A stretch of 7,623 bases of DNA from Prevotellaceae bacterium (GCA_022508685.1 JAFLUS010000083.1:1-7623); one strand, 5' to 3'. Shown: positions 1-7,330, numbered from the stretch's first letter. Made by a program: numbers and translations. The notes: generated by a model from the letters alone, not told the origin.

Positions 1-44
1 ATGTGAGATTTGTGCGAACTGCTGTGTGATTGCGATTTTTTTTG

Positions 45-52
45 TAATTTTG
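45..52 (+). promoter_or_regulatory. Bacteroidetes-type -7 element for the HD-domain gene
   Basis: TAATTTTG at 45-52 matches the TAnnTTTG -7 consensus of the primary Bacteroidetes sigma factor exactly. At the expected 20-nt spacing the -33 position reads only gCTG (21-24), a weak match to TTG. Transcription would start near 57-60. That puts any start codon at 10 outside the transcript and supports the ATG at 76. Confidence 0.55.
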
Positions 53-75
53 CGGCACTAAATCACGAAGGACTG

Positions 76-621
76 ATGGATTGGTTACGCATAGTGGATA
101 AGTATTATCCGGAGGGAACGGAATTGCGTCGGATTTTGCTGACGCATAGTGAGGGTGTGGCACGCAAGGCACTGGCGATAGTGGATGCGCATCCGGAGTT
201 GGGGGCTGACCGCGACTTTGTGGCGGATGCTGCGATGCTGCATGATGTCGGTATTTTCCTGACGGACGCGGCGGGAATTCAATGTTTCGGGACGGAGCCC
301 TACATACGGCATGGCGTGTTGGGGGCTGCGCTGATGCGTGAGGAAGGATGCGAACGGATTGCGAGGGTGTGCGAACGACACACGGGAACGGGACTGACGC
401 GGGAACAGATTGTGCGTCAGCAGTTGCCGTTGCCGCATCGTGATTTTCTGCCCGAAACGGTGGAGGAGGAAATCATTTGCTATGCGGACAAGTTCTTTTC
501 GAAAACCCGACCGGAGGAAGAAAAAACGGTGGAGCAGGCACGCCGGAGTCTGATGAAGTTTGGCGAAGAGGGCGTAGCGCGTTTCGATGCGTGGACGGCG
601 CGATTTGCTTTGTCCCGATAG
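76..621 (+). CDS. HD-domain metal-dependent phosphohydrolase, 181 aa
   Basis: The protein carries the HD superfamily metal ligands in order: H24 (LLTHSEG), H56-D57 (AAMLHDVGI, the HDxG form), H79 (YIRHGVLGA), H102 (CERHTGTG) and D138 (ICYADKFF). The two extra histidines between the HD pair and the last Asp resemble dinuclear-metal HD enzymes such as YqeK, so phosphoester or nucleotide hydrolysis is likely; the substrate cannot be read from the sequence. There is no signal peptide or membrane segment, so it should be cytoplasmic. The frame is open back to an ATG at 10, but that start lies upstream of the predicted -7 box (45-52), and the extra 22 residues are Cys-rich and unlike the family. 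The ATG at 76, preceded by GAAGGA at 67-72, is preferred. The gene is monocistronic and convergent with the trp operon; no functional link to it is evident. Confidence 0.85.
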   Translation: MDWLRIVDKYYPEGTELRRILLTHSEGVARKALAIVDAHPELGADRDFVADAAMLHDVGIFLTDAAGIQCFGTEPYIRHGVLGAALMREEGCERIARVCERHTGTGLTREQIVRQQLPLPHRDFLPETVEEEIICYADKFFSKTRPEEEKTVEQARRSLMKFGEEGVARFDAWTARFALSR

Positions 622-700
622 CAAAATCTTCGAAACGAAGGAACTGAATGGTGGATTTCCCGACGTTTTGGTCGAAAATCGAAAGAAATGTGACGGAAAA

Positions 701-732
701 TTTGGAGGATTAGTGTGTTACCACTATCTTTG
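701..732 (+). promoter_or_regulatory. Strong Bacteroidetes-type promoter upstream of a candidate small RNA
   Basis: TTTG at 701-704, a spacer of exactly 20 nt, and TATCTTTG at 725-732 give a full match to the Bacteroidetes -33/-7 consensus. The predicted start is about 737-740. No gene follows on this strand, only a hairpin and T-run 35-65 nt downstream and then the antisense of trpA, so the promoter appears to drive a short non-coding transcript. Confidence 0.7.
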
Positions 733-737
733 TCAGC

Positions 738-806
738 GATTTAAATGTGTTTTTCATAGTAATAGATTATTGAATCTGCCGGCTCGTGAGGGTAGGCAGA
801 TTTTTT
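738..806 (+). ncRNA. Candidate small RNA of about 70 nt (Bacteroidales-1-like arrangement)
   Basis: The transcript predicted from the promoter at 701-732 has an A/U-rich 5' part, including GTGTTTTTCATAGTAATAG (748-766), and then an 8-bp hairpin with a U-run. The only ORF inside is a four-codon ATG-TGT-TTT-TCA-TAG. A Bacteroidetes promoter, a short single-stranded leader and a terminal hairpin is how I recall the Bacteroidales-1 RNA motif. The GTGTTTTTCATAGTA phrase also resembles a recurrent Bacteroidales intergenic element, but both comparisons are from memory and no covariance search was possible. It lies between two convergent genes and overlaps neither. Alternatives are an independent leader left by a lost gene, or a decoy promoter. 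Confidence 0.5.
773..806 (+). terminator. Intrinsic terminator (plus strand)
   Basis: AATCTGCC (773-780) pairs perfectly with GGCAGATT (795-802) around a 14-nt loop, and the 3' arm runs into TTTTTT (801-806). This is a clear plus-strand intrinsic terminator for the candidate small RNA and for any read-through from the HD-domain gene, which has no T-run terminator of its own between 622 and 700. On the minus strand the stem is followed by CAATAATCT rather than a U-run, so it is a poor terminator for trpA. Confidence 0.7.
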
Positions 807-809
807 GTG

Positions 810-1583
810 TCATGCTTTGAGCGCGTCGTGGAGTTGCTGAATGGCTTGTTGGGCATCGTGGGTTTGGTCGAGCAGCGATACGAATTTGGAACCGATGATG
901 GCGCCGGCGGCATGTTGGCAAGCCGATGCCAACGTCTGCCGATTGCTGATGCCGAAGCCTATCATGCGCGGATTGCGAAGGTGCATGTCGTTGATGCGCT
1001 GGAAGTAAGCCTGTTTCTTTTCATCGAATTCTTTTTGTGCGCCGGTGGTGGCGGCTGACGACACCATGTAGATAAATCCGTCGGTGTGTTGGTCGATGAA
1101 GCGGATGCGTTCTTCGCTGGTTTCCGGTGTGATGAGCATGATGATGCGAAGGTCGTAGCGGTCGGCAATGGGTTTGTATTCCTCCTGATAATCGCGGAAA
1201 GGGAGGTCGGGAATGATGACGCCGTCGATGCCGACGGCTGCACATTGCTGGCAGAACGACTCGAAACCGAATTGCATGATAGGGTTGAGGTAGCCCATGA
1301 GGATGAGGGGAATGTCAACGTCCGTGCGGATGTCCTGCAACTGCGTGAAGAGTTTGCGGAGCGTCATTCCGCCTGCCAACGACTTGATGGCGGCATCTTG
1401 GATGACAGGGCCGTCGGCGAGCGGGTCGGAGAAGGGAATACCGACTTCAATCATGTCGATGCGGTTGGCTGCCAACGTGCGGATGATGTCTGCCGTGCTG
1501 TCGGGCGTGGGATGTCCGGCGCAGAAATAGATGGAGAGAATATCCCGTTGCTTGGTGGTAAAGAGGTGGTTGATGCGGTTCAT
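810..1583 (-). CDS. trpA: Tryptophan synthase alpha chain
   Basis: TrpA splits indole-3-glycerol phosphate into indole and glyceraldehyde 3-phosphate and channels indole to TrpB within the alpha2-beta2 complex in the cytoplasm. At 257 aa it has the usual single TIM-barrel length. The signature MIEVGIPFSDPLADGP holds both catalytic acids, E46 and D57 (Salmonella E49 and D60). The mobile loop reads VSSAATTGAQ, with T180 equivalent to Salmonella T183; the flanking residues differ from the proteobacterial SRSGVTG. GFGISN (209-214) and GAIIGSKFV (227-235) are the phosphate-binding strands. It is the last gene of the operon, 12 nt after trpF, far from its partner trpB, which comes first. It contains no Trp. 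No good minus-strand terminator follows. Confidence 0.97.
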   Translation of the reverse strand: MNRINHLFTTKQRDILSIYFCAGHPTPDSTADIIRTLAANRIDMIEVGIPFSDPLADGPVIQDAAIKSLAGGMTLRKLFTQLQDIRTDVDIPLILMGYLNPIMQFGFESFCQQCAAVGIDGVIIPDLPFRDYQEEYKPIADRYDLRIIMLITPETSEERIRFIDQHTDGFIYMVSSAATTGAQKEFDEKKQAYFQRINDMHLRNPRMIGFGISNRQTLASACQHAAGAIIGSKFVSLLDQTHDAQQAIQQLHDALKA

Positions 1584-1595
1584 ATTGCAGTGGGG

Positions 1596-2246
1596 TTAAT
1601 GTTCGTGAAGGTTGTGAAGAAAGTGGCGCAGCAAGGCGACGTCCTTGATGCCGGGACTGCTTTCAAACTTGGAATTGAGGTCGATGCCGGCGAATTGCGG
1701 ATGACGGATGGCGCGTAGGCGAGGGGCATCGTCGGGCGTAATGCCGCCAGTCAGAAGGAATGGGGTAGTTCCGTGGTAATGAGCGAGAAGGTCCCAATCG
1801 AACTGCACGCCGCTTCCGCCATTGATGCCGTTCGTCGGCGCCGGCAGTTTGGTTTCAAACAGAAAGTAGTCCACATAAGGCGCGTAGGCAGCAGTTTGCT
1901 GCATATCGTCGGCAGTGGCGACGGGTATCATTTTAATGATGATGACGGAAGCCGACGCGCTGCGCAGTTGTCGGCAAAATTCGGGCGTTTCGTGACCATG
2001 CAACTGAATGCCGTCGAGACGGAATGCCTGCTGCCTGTCCATGATGTCGTTGAGGGTGGCGTCGACAAACACGCCTATGCGCCGACAATGCTGCGGAAGA
2101 TAGGCGGGCAGCGCAGCGCAATGGCGCGATGATTGAGGGCAGAAGATGAAGCCCATCCATTGGATGCCGAGGGCTTCGACCTGCCGAATGTTGTCTGCAT
2201 CTCGCATACCGCAGACTTTCACGATGCGTTGGTGCTGCGCTGTCAT
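1596..2246 (-). CDS. trpF: Phosphoribosylanthranilate isomerase
   Basis: TrpF catalyses the Amadori rearrangement of N-(5'-phosphoribosyl)anthranilate to CdRP, the third step of the pathway. The 216-aa chain starts MTAQHQRIVKVCGMRD, with the general-base Cys at C12 in the KVCGM signature. The catalytic Asp is D189 in AGIDLNSKFESSPGIKD. NGGSGVQFDW (142-151) and LTGGIT (165-170) are the typical phosphate-binding strands. The frame is open far upstream into trpC, but the ATG at 2246 gives the family N-terminus and overlaps the trpC stop as ATGA, which suggests translational coupling. TrpF is a separate polypeptide here, not fused to TrpC as in enterobacteria. The SKFE stretch replaces the more usual SSGVE after the catalytic Asp; this is probably a lineage variant. 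Confidence 0.95.
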   Translation of the reverse strand: MTAQHQRIVKVCGMRDADNIRQVEALGIQWMGFIFCPQSSRHCAALPAYLPQHCRRIGVFVDATLNDIMDRQQAFRLDGIQLHGHETPEFCRQLRSASASVIIIKMIPVATADDMQQTAAYAPYVDYFLFETKLPAPTNGINGGSGVQFDWDLLAHYHGTTPFLLTGGITPDDAPRLRAIRHPQFAGIDLNSKFESSPGIKDVALLRHFLHNLHEH

Positions 2247-3052
2247 GAGGTCAATGCGTGGATTTGTCGGATGAACGCTGCCAACGTGTCGCCCGGCGCA
2301 GTGGTTTTCATGAATGTCTCTCCGATGAGAAATCCGCGGAAACCGGCTTGACGCAGTTGGCAAACCGTTTGCGGATGGCTGATGCCGCTCTCCGACACGA
2401 GCACGTAGTCGGACGGAAGCAGTGCCGCCAAGCGGAAGGAATTTTCGACATCCGTATGGAACGTGCCGAGGTTGCGGTTGTTCACTCCGACCATGTCGAT
2501 GGCGTCGCTCACATAGTCCAACTCTGCTTCTGAATGAATTTCCAACAGCGTTTCCAATTGGAGTTCGTGCGCCGTCCGCGCCAACTGCCGACAGGTTTCC
2601 TTTGTGAGGTCGGCAGCAATGAGGAGGACGGCATCGGCACCGACGGCACGTGCCTGAAAGAGTTGGTACTCGTCGATGATGAAGTCCTTGCGTAGAATGG
2701 GTGTGTCGGGCACCTGTGGTCGGGCTGTCTGTATAAACTCCAACTTGCCGCCGAAGAAGGGTTCGTCGGTAAGAATGGAAAGGGCTGCTGCTCCGTTCTC
2801 GGCATACGACAGCGGAATGACGGCAGAGTCGCCTTCCTGCTTTATCCATCCTTTGGAAGGCGAACGGCGTTTGAATTCGGCAATGATGCCGGTGGCAGAC
2901 GCCGTCAGTGCAGCCGACATGGAGCGAACGGGCACATCGTCCGCCATGATGCGCTCGACGGCATGGTAGAGTTGGCGAGGCGGAACGGCTTCTTTTTGCG
3001 CCGCCACCTCGATGGCTTTCTGCTGAACGATGGTTTCAAGAATATCTTTCAT
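2243..3052 (-). CDS. trpC: Indole-3-glycerol phosphate synthase
   Basis: TrpC decarboxylates and closes CdRP to indole-3-glycerol phosphate, the substrate of TrpA. It has 269 aa, normal for the monofunctional enzyme. Active-site motifs are all present: AEFKRRSPSKG with K61 (archaeal K53), ILRKDF with the catalytic K122 (K110), LLEIHSEAEL with E171 (E159), VNNRNL with N191 and R193, and VSESGI with E221 and S222. The ATG at 3052 lies 9 nt after the trpD stop. The TGA stop overlaps the trpF ATG by 4 nt. No frameshift or unusual insertion is seen. Confidence 0.96.
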   Translation of the reverse strand: MKDILETIVQQKAIEVAAQKEAVPPRQLYHAVERIMADDVPVRSMSAALTASATGIIAEFKRRSPSKGWIKQEGDSAVIPLSYAENGAAALSILTDEPFFGGKLEFIQTARPQVPDTPILRKDFIIDEYQLFQARAVGADAVLLIAADLTKETCRQLARTAHELQLETLLEIHSEAELDYVSDAIDMVGVNNRNLGTFHTDVENSFRLAALLPSDYVLVSESGISHPQTVCQLRQAGFRGFLIGETFMKTTAPGDTLAAFIRQIHALTS

Positions 3053-3061
3053 AAACGGACG

Positions 3062-4060
3062 TTAGGAATTGATTTCCACGAACTTCTTCAGACATTCCAA
3101 TGCCTTTCCGCTTTCCAATGATTCGCGGGCAATGGCAATGGACTCTTCAATGCTCAGGTTGCGGTTCATGACACTGATGCCGCACGCCGCATTTGCCAGA
3201 ATGACGTTCTTCTGTGCCTGCGTACAGGTGCCTTCCAACACGCTGTCGAAAATGGTTTTCGCTTCTTCGGCAGTCGCTCCGCCATAGATGTCGCTCGGGT
3301 CGATGTAGTCCATGCCCAAGTCCTTTGGTGTAAAGACTTTCTCGAAGTTGTTGGTGACGAACTTGAAACCGCTCGTCAGACTGATTTCGTCGTAGCCGTC
3401 GTAACTGGTCAGCACGCCGAAGTTGTCGCCGATTTTCTGATGAATGTTGGTATACAGGCGCAGTTGGCTCTGATTGGCAGTGCCATGCAGCGAATTCTTC
3501 GGGTGGCAAGGATTGACGAGCGGGCCGAGCAGATTGAAACACGTGGGAATAGCCAATGCGCGTCGTGCCGGCCCGACGAACTTCATGCCGTAGGCAAAGA
3601 GCGGTGCATGGAAATAGCAGATGTTGGCTTCGTCGAGCGAACGGCGCAGTTGGTCGGCATCGTCCGTGAACTTCACGCCGTGCGCCATGAGGACGTTGCT
3701 TGCACCGCTCACCGATGTGCTTGCTCCGTTGCCGTGCTTGCTGACTTTGTAGCCTGCTCCGGCGATGACAAATGCCGAGCACGTCGAGATATTGAACGTG
3801 TTCTTTTGGTCGCCACCTGTGCCGACGATGTCCAACGTATTGGCATCGTTGCCGAGGTCGATGTATTTGCCCGTTTCCAACAGGCCGTCGCGGAAGCCTA
3901 ACAGTTCGTCAACAGTGGCGCCGTGCATCTGTATGCCCATTAGCAGGGCTGCGATTTGCTGTTCGTTATACTGCTCGCGGGTGATGTTCACCATGATGTC
4001 GTGCGTTTGCTCGCGAGTGAGTGACTTGCCTTCGATGAGTGTCGTGAGATAGTGTTTCAT
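3062..4060 (-). CDS. trpD: Anthranilate phosphoribosyltransferase
   Basis: TrpD transfers phosphoribosyl from PRPP to anthranilate. Numbering from the start MKHYLTTLIEG, the 332-aa chain has the PRPP-binding GTGGD (80-84) followed by KNTFNIST, the KHGN motif (108-111), FNLLGPLVNP (175-184) and the metal-binding D224-E225 (YDGYDEIS). Two signature stretches differ from the common consensus: KHGN is followed by GASTSVSGASN rather than R-x-x-S-S-x-S-G-S-A-D, and RRALAIPT replaces the usual LGxRT. I believe these are Bacteroidetes variants rather than damage. A second in-frame ATG nine bases upstream (4069) would add MTI; neither start has a clear RBS, and 4060 fits the family N-terminus better. 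TrpD is not fused to the TrpG amidotransferase. The protein contains no Trp. Confidence 0.95.
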   Translation of the reverse strand: MKHYLTTLIEGKSLTREQTHDIMVNITREQYNEQQIAALLMGIQMHGATVDELLGFRDGLLETGKYIDLGNDANTLDIVGTGGDQKNTFNISTCSAFVIAGAGYKVSKHGNGASTSVSGASNVLMAHGVKFTDDADQLRRSLDEANICYFHAPLFAYGMKFVGPARRALAIPTCFNLLGPLVNPCHPKNSLHGTANQSQLRLYTNIHQKIGDNFGVLTSYDGYDEISLTSGFKFVTNNFEKVFTPKDLGMDYIDPSDIYGGATAEEAKTIFDSVLEGTCTQAQKNVILANAACGISVMNRNLSIEESIAIARESLESGKALECLKKFVEINS

Positions 4061-4077
4061 AATGGTCATGAGTGTGA

Positions 4078-4641
4078 TTAGGCGTGAAGCCAGTTGTCGA
4101 TGATGTGTTTGCCTTGTGGGGTGAGTACGCTCTCCGGATGATATTGGATGCCACGGATGTCGAAATGCCTATGGCGCAGCGACATGATATAGCCTTCGTC
4201 GCTCGTGCTCGTGATTTCCAACTCTTGCGGCAACGTGTCGGCATCGACTATCCATGAGTGGTAGCGACCGACTTCAATCTGCTGTGGAAGTCCCTTGAAC
4301 AGCACATCTTCCATCAAGATGTTGGCGTTGGTCGCTACGCCGTGGTAGACGTCGGAGAGATTGACCAACTGCCCGCCAAAGGCTTCTGCGATTGCCTGAT
4401 GTCCGAGACATACGCCGAGAATGGGCTTTATGCCTGCATAAGTGCGGATGACGTCCAACAGCAGTCCGGCTTCGGAGGGAATACCGGGGCCCGGCGACAG
4501 GATGATTTTGTCGTATGCTTGGAGTTGCGGCAGTTCAAACTGGTCGTTGCGGAAGACTGCGACGTTTCCTCCCAATTCCTTGACCAAGTGCGACAGGTTG
4601 TAGGTGAAACTGTCGTAATTATCAATGATGACTACGTTCAT
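4078..4641 (-). CDS. trpG: Anthranilate synthase component II (glutamine amidotransferase)
   Basis: TrpG is a class I glutamine amidotransferase that releases ammonia from glutamine for TrpE. The 187-aa protein begins MNVVIIDNYDSFTYNL, typical of the TrpG/PabA family. It has the oxyanion SPGPG (49-53), the nucleophile C78 in GVCLGHQ and the rest of the triad, H168 and E170, in QYHPESV. VGRYHSW (124-130) is a conserved family stretch. Sequence alone does not separate TrpG from PabA; the operon context does, although one subunit serving both tryptophan and folate is possible. Its ATG overlaps the trpE TGA as ATGA, which favours stoichiometric synthesis of the two subunits. Confidence 0.95.
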   Translation of the reverse strand: MNVVIIDNYDSFTYNLSHLVKELGGNVAVFRNDQFELPQLQAYDKIILSPGPGIPSEAGLLLDVIRTYAGIKPILGVCLGHQAIAEAFGGQLVNLSDVYHGVATNANILMEDVLFKGLPQQIEVGRYHSWIVDADTLPQELEITSTSDEGYIMSLRHRHFDIRGIQYHPESVLTPQGKHIIDNWLHA

Positions 4642-6047
4642 AGCAATTCTGCAATTTCTACGGCACGACGCAGCGCACCGAGTTTGTTGTTCACTTCCTG
4701 CAATTCATATTCTTCATCGCTTTTGGCAACAATGCCTCCGCCTGCCTGCATCCATAATTCGTTGTTGCGACTGACAAACGTGCGGATGGTAATGGCTTGG
4801 TTCAGCGAGCCGTTGAAACCGATGAACCCGATGCAACCGCCATACGCCCCACGGCTGTGCGGTTCGTAGGCAGAAATGAGTTGCATGGCACGCACTTTCG
4901 GTGCGCCCGACAGCGTTCCGGCAGGGAAAGTATCGATAAATGCCTTGATAGCATCAGCCCCTTCATCCAACGTGCCGCTGACACGGCTGACGAGATGGAT
5001 GACGTGGCTGTAGTATTGCATGTCCTTGTAGAAATCCACGGCGACGTGGTGGCAGTTGCGGCTTAAATCATTGCGAGCCAAGTCCACCAGCATGACGTGT
5101 TCGGCATTCTCCTTCGGGTCGTTCTGCAGATAGAGCGCATTGCGGCGGTCTTGTTCCACATCGCCCGTTCTGCGCGTCGTTCCCGCTATCGGGTCGATGT
5201 ACGCCCTTCCGTTCTCGATGCGGCAATGCGTTTCGGGCGAAGAACCGAAGATGCGAAAACCGCCGAAGTCGAAGTAGAACAGGTAGGGCGACGGATTGAT
5301 AGTGCGGAGGGCGCGATAAAGTTTGAAATCGTCGCCTTCGTAGGGTTGGATAAATCGTCGTGAAAGCACGATTTGGAATACGTCGCCTCGCTGACAATGC
5401 TGAATGCCGCGTCGGATATTGGCTTTATGTTCCTCGTCCGTCAGTGTGGACGTACATTCGCCCACAGGACGGAAGTCGAACGTTCGCGTCGGGCGGTTGA
5501 GAATGTCGCTTTCCAACTGCTCCACATCCGTCTGTTCGCCATCTGCAAGCAACTGCACAATGGTCAGTTCGTTGCGGAAGTGGTCGAACACGATGACATT
5601 CTTATATAATATATAGAGCATGTCGGGCGCATCGTTCTCGTCCTGTGTCTCCTTCTTCACGTCGATGTGTTCAAAATAGCGGACGGCATTGAAGGCGGTA
5701 TAGCCATATAGTCCGCAATACTGCCGTTCGGCGGCGTCGCCGTCGATGCGGAATTGCTGCAGAAATGCCGTGATGGCTTTGTCTACTCCGCAGTCGGCAG
5801 TGACAGGCGTCGCCGTCTGTGTGCCGTCGGGAAACTGGCAGCGCACCTCGCCATGCTCCAGACGGATAGAGGCAATGGGGTGGACGGCGATGAACGATTT
5901 GGCGTTGTCGCCGCCATGGTAGTCGCTGCTCTCCATCAACGCCGATTGTGGATAGTCGTCGCGGATGCGCAGATAGGCACTGACCGGCGTGACGAGGTCG
6001 CCCAATACTTTCTTGGCTACAGCCCGATAGGTATATGTCTGTTTCAT
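4638..6047 (-). CDS. trpE: Anthranilate synthase component I
   Basis: TrpE converts chorismate and TrpG-derived ammonia to anthranilate, the committed step. The 469-aa chain has the N-terminal regulatory segment ALMESSDYH with E39 and S40, matching the LLES Trp-binding site of enterobacterial TrpE, so feedback inhibition by Trp is likely. The chorismate-binding part includes GDVFQIVLSRRF (221-232), NPSPYLFYF (251-259), GSSPETH (268-274), DPIAGTTRR (285-293), LVDLARNDLSR (320-330), FPAGTLSGAPK (374-384) and AYGGCIGF (401-408). The end motif reads QAGGGIVAKSDEEYE, slightly different from the textbook AGAGIV-DS-PE-E. The frame is open upstream to 6278 inside trpB, but the ATG at 6047 gives the family N-terminus and overlaps the trpB stop as ATGA. 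Confidence 0.96.
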   Translation of the reverse strand: MKQTYTYRAVAKKVLGDLVTPVSAYLRIRDDYPQSALMESSDYHGGDNAKSFIAVHPIASIRLEHGEVRCQFPDGTQTATPVTADCGVDKAITAFLQQFRIDGDAAERQYCGLYGYTAFNAVRYFEHIDVKKETQDENDAPDMLYILYKNVIVFDHFRNELTIVQLLADGEQTDVEQLESDILNRPTRTFDFRPVGECTSTLTDEEHKANIRRGIQHCQRGDVFQIVLSRRFIQPYEGDDFKLYRALRTINPSPYLFYFDFGGFRIFGSSPETHCRIENGRAYIDPIAGTTRRTGDVEQDRRNALYLQNDPKENAEHVMLVDLARNDLSRNCHHVAVDFYKDMQYYSHVIHLVSRVSGTLDEGADAIKAFIDTFPAGTLSGAPKVRAMQLISAYEPHSRGAYGGCIGFIGFNGSLNQAITIRTFVSRNNELWMQAGGGIVAKSDEEYELQEVNNKLGALRRAVEIAELL

Positions 6048-7234
6048 GTTTTCAGATGCTTGAGATAGGTTTGCATGTCCTTGTCGCCTCTGCCGCTCAC
6101 CGTGAGCACCACCACGTCGTCGGGGCGGAACGTCAGTTTCGGCAGTGCGCCCAGTATGTGAGCCGACTCCAATGCCGGAATGATGCCTTCCGTCCGCGTG
6201 AGTTCGTAGGCTGCCGCCAACGCTTCGTCGTCGTTCACAGCCACGACCTGCGCCCTTCCCGACGCATAGAGTTGGCAATGGAGCGGGCCTGTTCCCGGAT
6301 AGTCCAATCCGGCAGAAATGCTGTAAGGTTCGATGATTTGTCCGTCGTCCGTCTGCATCAGTTTGATGCGCGAACCATGCAGAATGCCGTCCGTTCCGAT
6401 TTGCAGCGAAGCCGCAGTCCGGTCGCTGTGGATGCCCATGCCGCCCGCCTCTGCCAAAATCAGACGCACGCGCGCGTCGTCAATATAATGATAGAATGTC
6501 CCCGCAGCATTCGACCCTCCGCCCACGCATGCCAGCAGATAGTCGGGATAGTCCCTTCCTGTCTGTTCTGCCAGTTGCTCGCGGATTTCTTCCGAGATGA
6601 CGCTCTGCAGCCTTGCCACCATGTCGGGATAGGGATGCGGACCGACGGTCGAACCGATGATATAGAACGTGTCGGCTGGATGACAGCACCAGTCGCGGAT
6701 GGCTTCGTTCGTGGCATCCTTCAGTGTCTTGTTGCCCGAATGGACGGGACGAACCTCTGCGCCCAACATCCGCATTCGTTCCACGTTGGGTTGCTGCCGT
6801 TCCACGTCGGTTGCACCCATGTAGACCGTGCAGGGCAAGTTCATCAGCGCACATGCCGTAGCCGTCGCCACGCCGTGCTGACCGGCGCCCGTCTCGGCAA
6901 TAATCCGACGGCGACCCATGCGTTTGGCAACCAGTATCTGCCCGATGGAATTATTGATTTTGTGTGCCCCCGTGTGGTTGAGGTCCTCACGTTTCAGATA
7001 GAGTCGGCACCCATATTTCTCGCTCATGCGTCGGGCATGATAGAGTGGGGAAGGGCGCCCCACGTAGTCGCGGAGCAAGCGACGATATTCCTGCTGAAAA
7101 TCCGCACTCTCGATGATAGGGAGGTAGGCTTGGCGCAGGTCGTCCACCGTCTTGTAGAGAATTTCCGGTACGTATGCGCCGCCATATTGCCCATAGAACC
7201 CGTCGGCATCGGGGCGGTTGGCTTCGTGTTTCAT
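6044..7234 (-). CDS. trpB: Tryptophan synthase beta chain
   Basis: TrpB condenses indole with L-serine using PLP. At 396 aa it is close to the 397 of E. coli and belongs to the standard (TrpB1) type. The PLP lysine is K92 in LNHTGAHKINN, the catalytic Glu is E114 in AETGAGQHG, GGGSNA (238-243) binds the cofactor phosphate, D311 lies in SISAGLDYPG, and S380 in TVSGRGDKD contacts the PLP ring. The frame is open to an ATG at 7345, but those 37 extra residues are Arg/Lys-rich, unlike the family, and run through the attenuator hairpin. The ATG at 7234, giving MKHEANRPDADGFYGQYGG, is preferred. It is the first structural gene, so it lies directly behind the leader; its stop overlaps trpE. Confidence 0.96.
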   Translation of the reverse strand: MKHEANRPDADGFYGQYGGAYVPEILYKTVDDLRQAYLPIIESADFQQEYRRLLRDYVGRPSPLYHARRMSEKYGCRLYLKREDLNHTGAHKINNSIGQILVAKRMGRRRIIAETGAGQHGVATATACALMNLPCTVYMGATDVERQQPNVERMRMLGAEVRPVHSGNKTLKDATNEAIRDWCCHPADTFYIIGSTVGPHPYPDMVARLQSVISEEIREQLAEQTGRDYPDYLLACVGGGSNAAGTFYHYIDDARVRLILAEAGGMGIHSDRTAASLQIGTDGILHGSRIKLMQTDDGQIIEPYSISAGLDYPGTGPLHCQLYASGRAQVVAVNDDEALAAAYELTRTEGIIPALESAHILGALPKLTFRPDDVVVLTVSGRGDKDMQTYLKHLKT

Positions 7235-7293
7235 CTGTTCAGTTGTTTCTTCAATAGTTTGATATTCGTGTCTATATTCTCCCTTTAACGAAG

Positions 7294-7322
7294 AAGAGCC
7301 GTCGTAAGTACGACAGGCTCTT
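7294..7322 (-). terminator. Attenuator hairpin (likely conditional terminator)
   Basis: In the transcript AAGAGCC plus GTCGT pairs with ACGAC plus GGCTCTT, giving 12 bp with one bulged U and a 4-nt ACUU loop. On the minus strand it is followed by CTTCGTTAAAG, only a weak U-tract. On the plus strand the same stem runs into TTTTTCTTCTTT (7321-7332), a much better terminator tail. It lies 60 nt before the trpB start, too far to hide the start codon directly. Confidence 0.55.
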
Positions 7323-7330
7323 TTTCTTCT

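Noticed and set aside
10..75. Earlier ATG for the HD-domain protein
   Set aside because: It lies upstream of the predicted -7 box and adds an unlikely Cys-rich stretch.
628..640. CTTCG-AAA-CGAAG hairpin after the HD-domain gene
   Set aside because: It has only 5 bp and no T-run, so it is not a credible terminator.
587..820. 77-codon plus-strand open frame across the intergenic region
   Set aside because: It overlaps the end of the HD-domain gene and passes through a promoter, a hairpin and a T-run; no family features.
1086..1718. 210-codon plus-strand open frame opposite trpA and trpF
   Set aside because: It is a compositional shadow of two well-supported genes.
6048..6278. Upstream extension of trpE into trpB, and likewise trpF into trpC (2247-2849)
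   Set aside because: Both are open frames overlapping real coding sequence; the ATGA starts give the proper family N-termini.
6035..7288. 417-codon plus-strand open frame opposite trpB
   Set aside because: It is the antisense shadow of trpB, which has full catalytic motifs; its translation is His/Cys/Arg-rich and matches no family I know.
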